From: Fibrobacter sp. UBA4297
Lineage (GTDB): Bacteria; Fibrobacterota; Fibrobacteria; Fibrobacterales; Fibrobacteraceae
Assembly: GCF_002394865.1 (NCBI RefSeq)
Contig: NZ_DGUZ01000019.1
Location: forward strand, 141,314-205,313
Length of the DNA: 64,000 nucleotides
Reading direction: 5' to 3'
A program made the translations under genes and the position numbers. Shown here piece after piece: positions 58,765 through 64,000 of this stretch. Each line of letters opens with the position of its first letter. Within the stretch, counting starts at the first letter, position 1. Below the pieces are notes generated by a model. It saw only the letters and a program-made list of their open reading frames with translations. It was not told the origin of the DNA and ran no database searches.

Positions 58765-60870
58765 ATGCCTTTCTACTCCGACGAAATCATCCAAGAACTC
58801 AAGAACCAAGCGGATATCGCGTTGGTCATTCAGCAGTTCTTGCCGCTCAAAAAAAGCGGGGTCAACAAATACGTCGGCGTGTGCCCATTCCACGATGACC
58901 ACTCCCCGTCCATGTCGGTAAATTCCACGCTGGGCATTTACAAGTGCTTTGCATGCGGTGCGGGTGGCGATGTTTTCAAGTTCATCCAGGAACACGAAAA
59001 ACTCGACTTCAAGGGCGCTGTAGAATGGGTCGCCAACTTTGTGGGTTTTGCACTTCCGAACCTCGGCAACAACGTCAATTCCGAAGTGCTCGAAGAACGC
59101 ACAATGGTCCGGAAGCTTAACGAGCTTGCCTGCGAATGGTTCGAGCAACAGCTCACGTTAAGTCCCAAAGCTTTAGAGTATCTGAACAAGCGTCATGTTT
59201 CGCCTGAGACGCGCAAACAGTTCCACATCGGCTACGCCCCGACAGGGCGAGAAGGCTTAATCGGCTACGCCGCACGCAACGGCTTTTCGCCACGCGACTG
59301 CGTCAAGGCTGGGCTTGCCGTCGAAAAAGAAAATGGCGGTATCGCAGACAAGTTCCGCGACCGCTTGATGATTGCCATCCAGAACCTTTCGGGAGTCGTT
59401 GTCGCCTTTGGCGGTCGAGACTTGAGCGACCCCGCATCGCACAACGGAATAAAACTTGCCAAATACATGAACAGCCCGGAAACCGCGCTCTACAGCAAGC
59501 GCGATATTCTCTTCGGACTGAACCACAGCCGAAACGCCATCTTACAAGAAAAAGCGGTCATTATCGTCGAAGGATATTTTGACCTCATCAGCCTTTACCA
59601 AAGCGGTGTGCAGAACGTCGTGGCCGCATCGGGTACGGCACTTACCGAGAATCACGCCAGCATTCTCGCCCGCTATGCGAAAACGGCTTACCTTGTTTTT
59701 GACGGAGATGCCGCCGGGCAAAATGCCACGCGCCGCAGTCTCGAAATTGTGCTCCCCAAGGGCCTTTCGCCAAAAATCTTTGCGCTTTCACGACCGGACG
59801 GCACCAAGATCGACCCGGACAACTTTGTGAACGAGCAAGGCCCGGACGCCTTCAAAAGAGCGCTCCGCACCGCCGAAGACTGGCTCAGCTATCTCGGACG
59901 CACCATGCCGAACAACAGTCCCGAAGACCGAGCCGCATTCATCACGCAAGCAAAGACGCTCATCAAGAGCATTGAAAATCCGGAACTTCGCAACCAATAT
60001 TTGAAGCTTGTTTCCGAGCGTTACAGCACAACGCGCTCGCTCGCGGGCATCAAGGTGGCACACCCGAAACGCGAAAAAGTACCCACCGCCGAACAACCCG
60101 CAGCACCGCAAGTAAGCGTTCCGTGGGAACTGTTGTCGCCGATTGAAGTGCGATTTGCAAATTTACTTTACCGCAACCCCACCCTTCTCGACCGCGCCGC
60201 AGAATACTTCGACATGGACTTTGCTGCCAGCGGAATCCAGATTTTTGATTCCCCGCTGATTGATGAATTTATCCAGTCGATTCTCGCGCAATATGCAGAA
60301 ACGGGCGCATTCTCGCCGAGAACATTGTACGAATCGCTTTCGCCGCAGTTGCAGCTTTTCTTGGAGCAACTCCCCGATGAGACGTGGAAAACGCCGAACG
60401 AGATTTTGGAATTTTACGACACGGTTGCCGTGCTCACGCTCAATCTGTGCGACCGCTACAAAAAACTCATCCCGCTCGATTCCGAAGCAGGCATGCGTCT
60501 CCGTATGCAGTTGAACAAGTTCACGCAGGGCATTCAAATTGTTGCCAAGAAGCGCAAGATTTCGGCCATTACGCCGGACGTTTTCGCCGAGCAGATTATC
60601 CAGAGCAAAACACCGCTCATCGAGCTTTACACAGAAATTAACGAGCTTGCGATGAACGGAGGGAACGCCGCGCAGTTCTCGCAGCAGGTTCCCGCACCAC
60701 CCCCGGCACAACCAAACGAAATGCCCCCGGAGATGGAAGCCCCGCCTCCATTCGAAAGCGATGAGCAATTCGCATCGAGCGAACCTCCTGAAGATGTACC
60801 ATACGACCCGAACGAAGACGAACCCTACGTTCCCGACGATGACTTTGGAGCCATGGACGATTTCGGCTAA
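58765..60870 (+). CDS. dnaG: DNA primase with an extra acidic C-terminal tail
   Basis: 701 aa. The CHC2 zinc domain has C40, H43, C61, C64 (VCPFHDDHSPS...CFACGAGGDVF). The RNA polymerase core has the YLNKRHVSPETRKQFHIGYAP segment, and the Toprim motif (VIIVEGYFDLISLYQSGVQN, then FDGDAAGQNATRR) holds the metal-binding acids. The C-terminal helicase-binding domain is followed by about 60 residues rich in Pro, Glu and Asp, ending D-D-D-F-G-A-M-D-D-F-G. TACATT lies 6 nt before the ATG. sufC follows after 32 nt. Confidence 0.95.
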   Translation: MPFYSDEIIQELKNQADIALVIQQFLPLKKSGVNKYVGVCPFHDDHSPSMSVNSTLGIYKCFACGAGGDVFKFIQEHEKLDFKGAVEWVANFVGFALPNLGNNVNSEVLEERTMVRKLNELACEWFEQQLTLSPKALEYLNKRHVSPETRKQFHIGYAPTGREGLIGYAARNGFSPRDCVKAGLAVEKENGGIADKFRDRLMIAIQNLSGVVVAFGGRDLSDPASHNGIKLAKYMNSPETALYSKRDILFGLNHSRNAILQEKAVIIVEGYFDLISLYQSGVQNVVAASGTALTENHASILARYAKTAYLVFDGDAAGQNATRRSLEIVLPKGLSPKIFALSRPDGTKIDPDNFVNEQGPDAFKRALRTAEDWLSYLGRTMPNNSPEDRAAFITQAKTLIKSIENPELRNQYLKLVSERYSTTRSLAGIKVAHPKREKVPTAEQPAAPQVSVPWELLSPIEVRFANLLYRNPTLLDRAAEYFDMDFAASGIQIFDSPLIDEFIQSILAQYAETGAFSPRTLYESLSPQLQLFLEQLPDETWKTPNEILEFYDTVAVLTLNLCDRYKKLIPLDSEAGMRLRMQLNKFTQGIQIVAKKRKISAITPDVFAEQIIQSKTPLIELYTEINELAMNGGNAAQFSQQVPAPPPAQPNEMPPEMEAPPPFESDEQFASSEPPEDVPYDPNEDEPYVPDDDFGAMDDFG

Positions 60871-60902
60871 GCCCAACAAGATTTTAAAATTAAAGAGGAA
60901 AT

Positions 60903-61652
60903 ATGTTATCCATCAAGAACCTTAAAGCAAGTATCGAAGACGGCACCCAAATCCTGAAAGGGATCAATCTTGAGGTCAAGCCGGGAGAAGTCCACGCCAT
61001 CATGGGCCCGAACGGCTCCGGCAAAAGCACGCTCTCCAAAGTGATTGCAGGTCACCCCGCTTACCATGTCGATGGCGGTTCCGTAGAACTCAACGGCAAG
61101 AACTTGCTCGAAATGGAAATCAACGAACGCGCCAATTCTGGCCTCTTTATCAGCACGCAGTACCCGACCGAAATTCCGGGCGTGAACAACGTCGAATTCT
61201 TGAAGATGGCACTCAACAGCAAGCGCGCCTACCTCGGCCAGCCCGAAATGAGCGACGAAGATTTCAAGAAGCTCTGCGAAGAAAAGATGAACTTGCTCGA
61301 AATGGACGAACGCTATCGTGAACGCGGCGTGAACGACGGCATGAGCGGTGGAGAAAAGAAGCGCAATGAAATCCTCCAGATGGCGATTCTAGACCCGAAG
61401 GTGAGCTTCCTCGACGAAACGGACTCCGGCCTCGACATTGACGCCCTCCGCATCGTGGCAAACGGCATCAATCACATCATGTCGCCCGAAAAGGCCGTGA
61501 TTCTCGTGACGCATTACCAGCGTCTTTTGGACTACATCAAGCCCACTTACGTTCACGTGCTCCGTCACGGCAAAATCATCTTGAGCGGTGGCCCAGAACT
61601 CGCCCTCAAGCTCGAAGATCAAGGCTACGACTGGATTGAAGAAGCCAAGTAA
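60903..61652 (+). CDS. sufC: Fe-S cluster assembly ATPase SufC
   Basis: The 249-aa ABC-type ATPase has LSIKNLKASIEDGTQILKGINL, Walker A GPNGSGKST (36-44), the SufC-specific MSGGEKKRNEILQM signature, Walker B SFLDETDSGLDIDAL, and THYQRLLDYIKP. It powers the SufBCD scaffold. AAAGAGGAAAT precedes the ATG. It is followed after 15 nt by sufD; sufB and sufS are not in the window. Confidence 0.96.
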   Translation: MLSIKNLKASIEDGTQILKGINLEVKPGEVHAIMGPNGSGKSTLSKVIAGHPAYHVDGGSVELNGKNLLEMEINERANSGLFISTQYPTEIPGVNNVEFLKMALNSKRAYLGQPEMSDEDFKKLCEEKMNLLEMDERYRERGVNDGMSGGEKKRNEILQMAILDPKVSFLDETDSGLDIDALRIVANGINHIMSPEKAVILVTHYQRLLDYIKPTYVHVLRHGKIILSGGPELALKLEDQGYDWIEEAK

Positions 61653-61667
61653 CGGCGAGGACGCATA

Positions 61668-62702
61668 ATGAACGCTGAATTTATACAGAACTTGCCCACC
61701 GCGGAACAGGCGATAGCACGCCTCCGCGAACTCGGCATGCCCAAGCGCAATAACGAACTTTGGTCGTTCTTCCCGGTCGCAAAAATCCCGACTCCGGAAT
61801 TCATGGGCACGGATTTTGCAGCAGCCCCAACGACTTCCCCGGCAGCAACCCCGGCCAACCAAGAAACCGACTTTGCCGCCCTCCTCCCGATTGCAAATCA
61901 AGCCCGCCCCATGATTCGCGAAATCGTGAACGGCGCCGCCGAAATGGCCATGCTCAAGTGCAACAACGACTTTGGCCACACCGTCCTTGACATCGGCAAA
62001 GGCGCCAAGGTGAGCCTCGAAATTCTCGACAACAAAGTTTCGCACGACATCGCCGCCGAGCGCTTTGACATCAACGTTGGCGAAGATGCAGACGTGGAAA
62101 TCTTCTTTGCAAACCCGGCTTGCGATTTGCCGCTCCGCTTTAGGCATTTCAACATCAACCAAGCCGCAGGCGCCAACGTCCGATTCTCCAGCATCTGCCG
62201 CGACACCGCCATTGGCCGCGTGAGCGTTGAATGCCACCTCAAAGGAGAAGGCGCGAACTTCGATTACAGGAGCCTCCACGTTCTCGATGGCGAAGCCTCG
62301 CAGCACAGCCGCCTCACCATCTACCACGAAGCCCCGCGCACGGTGAGCACCCAGCTTGCCCGCAACCTGCTTTCGGGTTCTGCACGCGTGAGCTACGACG
62401 GAAGCGTTATCGTCGGTTACGACTGCACGGGCGTCAACTCCAGCCAGCTCGTGAACACCATCCTCATGAGCGAAGATGCTAGCGTCTCCGTGAAGCCCGT
62501 CCTCAAGATTTATCACGATGACGTGGAATGCACGCACGGCAACACCGTCGGCGAACTGGATGCAGAACAGATGTTCTACCTCGTGAGCCGCGGCATCCCG
62601 AAAAAGGCCGCCCAGGAAATGCTCATGCGCTCCTTCGCTCAAGAGACGTTCCTCCCGCTCCCGGACAGCCCCGCGAAAAAGCGACTGATGAGCAGTCTTT
62701 AG
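61668..62702 (+). CDS. sufD: Fe-S cluster assembly scaffold protein SufD
   Basis: The 344-aa SufB/SufD-family protein has an N-terminal helical part (LPTAEQAIARLRELGMPKRNNELWSFFPVAKIP), a parallel beta-helix core, and the conserved C-terminal YHDDVECTHGNTVGELDAEQMFYLVSRGIPKKAAQEML. The Cys-Thr-His-Gly there is the C-S-H-G site shared by SufB and SufD. Its short length and lack of the SufB N-terminal region favour SufD. GGCGAGGA precedes the ATG. Confidence 0.9.
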   Translation: MNAEFIQNLPTAEQAIARLRELGMPKRNNELWSFFPVAKIPTPEFMGTDFAAAPTTSPAATPANQETDFAALLPIANQARPMIREIVNGAAEMAMLKCNNDFGHTVLDIGKGAKVSLEILDNKVSHDIAAERFDINVGEDADVEIFFANPACDLPLRFRHFNINQAAGANVRFSSICRDTAIGRVSVECHLKGEGANFDYRSLHVLDGEASQHSRLTIYHEAPRTVSTQLARNLLSGSARVSYDGSVIVGYDCTGVNSSQLVNTILMSEDASVSVKPVLKIYHDDVECTHGNTVGELDAEQMFYLVSRGIPKKAAQEMLMRSFAQETFLPLPDSPAKKRLMSSL

Positions 62703-62708
62703 ACGAGA

Positions 62709-62741
62709 GGGAGATTCCCGCTCGGAGGCGGGAATGACAAT
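62709..62741. repeat. Class A palindromic repeat
   Basis: GGGAGATTCCCGCTCGGAGGCGGGAATGACAA, preceded by the AGACGAGAGG word of class C. Confidence 0.85.
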
Positions 62742-62749
62742 ACTATAAA

Positions 62750-62778
62750 AAGGCGGCTTCGGTCGCCTTATTTTATTT
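62750..62778 (+). terminator. Intrinsic terminator of sufC-sufD
   Basis: AAGGCGGC, TTCG tetraloop, GTCGCCTT, then ATTTTATTT. Confidence 0.85.
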
Positions 62779-62809
62779 ATGCAAATAAGATTTTTGTATA
62801 TTCTTCTAT

Positions 62810-63658
62810 ATGAAAAAACTTATCCTTATCATTACTTTGGGAGCATTGAACGCATTCGCTATCGATTGCCTCCGTTCCACCTTTGACATTTTCGCCAAAG
62901 AATATCCAAAATCTAGTGAGCCTATAACAGCGATTTACAAGAATTTTTTTGTAGATAGCATTTACCTCCATTATGCGGACACTAGCCTTAGCACGGAGTT
63001 CGACAACAACAAGTATTACTACACAGGCACTCATGTTGACAGTGCCAAGACTTACACCAAAAAACACGGCTCCGACAATTGGGAAATCAAAGTCCTAAGT
63101 CCAGAAGAGTTAACTCTTGAAGCCTATGGAGTCAAGACCACCATTACACAAGAGGGCGATTTCAAAAGAGTCCGCCAAGAAGGCAAAGGTAATCCACCAA
63201 TCACTGAATACTTGATCTACGAAACAAAAGACTCCGTCTTTTACGTTGTTTCATATCTCGATTCATCAGGAAATAAAAACCCCGATGGTCTAAACACCTA
63301 TGTGCACACAGTTTACATCCGTAATGATACTTTATATCAATCCGAAGACGGCTCCGGAAATTATATTGTTCGCGACTCAGCAAACGAAAACAAGTGTTAC
63401 GAATATATTTCCTACCTCAAAAACGAAATTCGCGCCACTTACGAATACGAAATGAGAGGCGACACACTTACCGCCACCGAAAAAATTCACGGAGGCTACA
63501 GAAATACACTCACGTTTTTCTTCGTTCCCATTGAAAAATACTCTACCGCCATTATTTCCACGAAACGTCGCCCCAAATTGAATCCGGCAAAATCAAAGGA
63601 CTTCGATTTGCTCGGTCGCCCCGCCAAGAACAAGCACATCGCTATTTTCAAGCATTAA
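62810..63658 (+). CDS. Secreted protein with C-terminal sorting-like motif
   Basis: 282 aa with a signal peptide (LILIITLGALNAFA) and strand-rich middle segments (YYYTGTHVDSAKTYTKK, DSVFYVVSYLDSS). It ends with F-D-L-L-G-R-P-A-K-N-K-H-I-A-I-F-K-H, which has the D-x-x-G-R...I-x-x-x form of Fibrobacter C-terminal secretion domains. TATATT lies exactly 7 nt before the ATG. Function unknown. Confidence 0.65.
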   Translation: MKKLILIITLGALNAFAIDCLRSTFDIFAKEYPKSSEPITAIYKNFFVDSIYLHYADTSLSTEFDNNKYYYTGTHVDSAKTYTKKHGSDNWEIKVLSPEELTLEAYGVKTTITQEGDFKRVRQEGKGNPPITEYLIYETKDSVFYVVSYLDSSGNKNPDGLNTYVHTVYIRNDTLYQSEDGSGNYIVRDSANENKCYEYISYLKNEIRATYEYEMRGDTLTATEKIHGGYRNTLTFFFVPIEKYSTAIISTKRRPKLNPAKSKDFDLLGRPAKNKHIAIFKH

Positions 63659-64000
63659 CAAGAAGGAGATGCCCGTTCAAGTCGGGCATGACAACCATAG
63701 CGACTTTCATAAAAAAAATCCGTCGGAGAAATCTCCGGCGGATTTTTACATTGCTGTGAGAACTCTCATACCTTTCATTCCCGAATCGCAGCCTCAGCTG
63801 CGACAGAACTCACGAGCAATGTACCCACACCCCCCAAACATCCCAAACACCCTAATTTTTCCCTTCTTCCTTTTTGTACCAGTGGGCTACCACCGGCACA
63901 TTTATAAATGTATACGAGAAATCAAGGGCGCGCTAAAAATATTTTCAAAAGCATCATCCAAACAAGAAAGTTCCAAGTCGGAATAATGCTTTTTCAAAAA
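63659..64000. other. Repeat and terminator region at the right edge
   Basis: A class A repeat (GGAGATGCCCGTTCAAGTCGGGCATGACAA, 63662-63694) is followed by a terminator at 63718-63747. Beyond this a CGCAG-CCTCAG-CTGCG hairpin lies near 63787-63802. No gene is supported to the window edge. Confidence 0.6.
63718..63747 (+). terminator. Intrinsic terminator after the secreted-protein gene
   Basis: ATCCGTCGGAG, AAAT loop, CTCCGGCGGAT (one G-U), TTTT. Confidence 0.85.

Noticed and set aside
61389..62642. Antisense open frame over sufC/sufD
   Set aside because: Shadow frame; both plus-strand genes are clear.
63669..63986. Open frame at the right edge
   Set aside because: It begins in a class A repeat, crosses a terminator, and has no recognisable features.

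Overview
The window looks like a chromosomal segment of a Fibrobacter-type rumen or gut bacterium. The reasons are a TIGR02147-family protein, Ser-rich linkers after lipoprotein cysteines, a secreted CotH-type protein, a tandem GH10 protein with a terminal sorting-like domain, outer-membrane-type hypothetical proteins, many small palindromic intergenic repeats, and a polyamine set of biosynthetic arginine decarboxylase plus a carboxynorspermidine dehydrogenase-like enzyme. No prophage, rRNA operon or CRISPR array is visible. All calls come from reading the sequence; no database search was run.

Layout. 1-6.8 kb: end of a secreted MBG-domain protein, the rpsF-rpsR-rplI operon with a clear promoter and terminator, an envelope protein, two paralogous membrane proteins and trpS. 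6.8-8.5 kb: an AT-rich island holding a PD-(D/E)XK-like nuclease gene bracketed by four palindromes. 8.5-13.5 kb: rnd, a 5-formyltetrahydrofolate cyclo-ligase-like gene, rlmB and a CotH protein. 13.6-16.6 kb: cysK, a lipoprotein and its overlapping TIGR02147 partner. 17-22 kb: rubrerythrin, a PL14-like secreted protein, DUF4434 and DUF4419 proteins. 22-24.3 kb: accessory patch with a HEPN-like protein, an AbiEi-like antitoxin with an unusual 66-aa partner, and repeats. 24.3-31.3 kb: polyamine genes, three tandem family 2 glycosyltransferases and nudC. 32-35.7 kb: tRNA-Gly(CCC), a legumain-type protease pseudogene, a HAD hydrolase and aspartoacylase. 35.7-41.6 kb: MMPL exporter, LTA-synthase-like enzyme, and queuosine salvage (yhhQ, queF) under a probable preQ1 riboswitch. 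41.7-47.4 kb: double GH10 protein, YafQ/DinJ toxin-antitoxin, parC. 47.5-55.1 kb: ftsE, surA, a second foldase-like lipoprotein and hrpA. 55.2-64 kb: thioesterase, MATE, Rpn nuclease, dnaG, sufC-sufD and a secreted protein.

Main observations. (1) Several families of palindromic repeats lie between genes, and copies of the same families sit in frame inside hrpA (four copies) and a HAD hydrolase (two copies), giving the same peptide words in both proteins. (2) The two GH10 domains of one protein have lost opposite catalytic glutamates. (3) A nuclease gene is flanked by two similarly built cassettes of TTACGTGA/TCACGTAA palindromes. (4) Many genes have a TANATT hexamer exactly 6-7 nt before the start codon and no Shine-Dalgarno sequence, suggesting common leaderless transcription. 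(5) An AbiEi-type antitoxin is paired with a small non-AbiEii protein.
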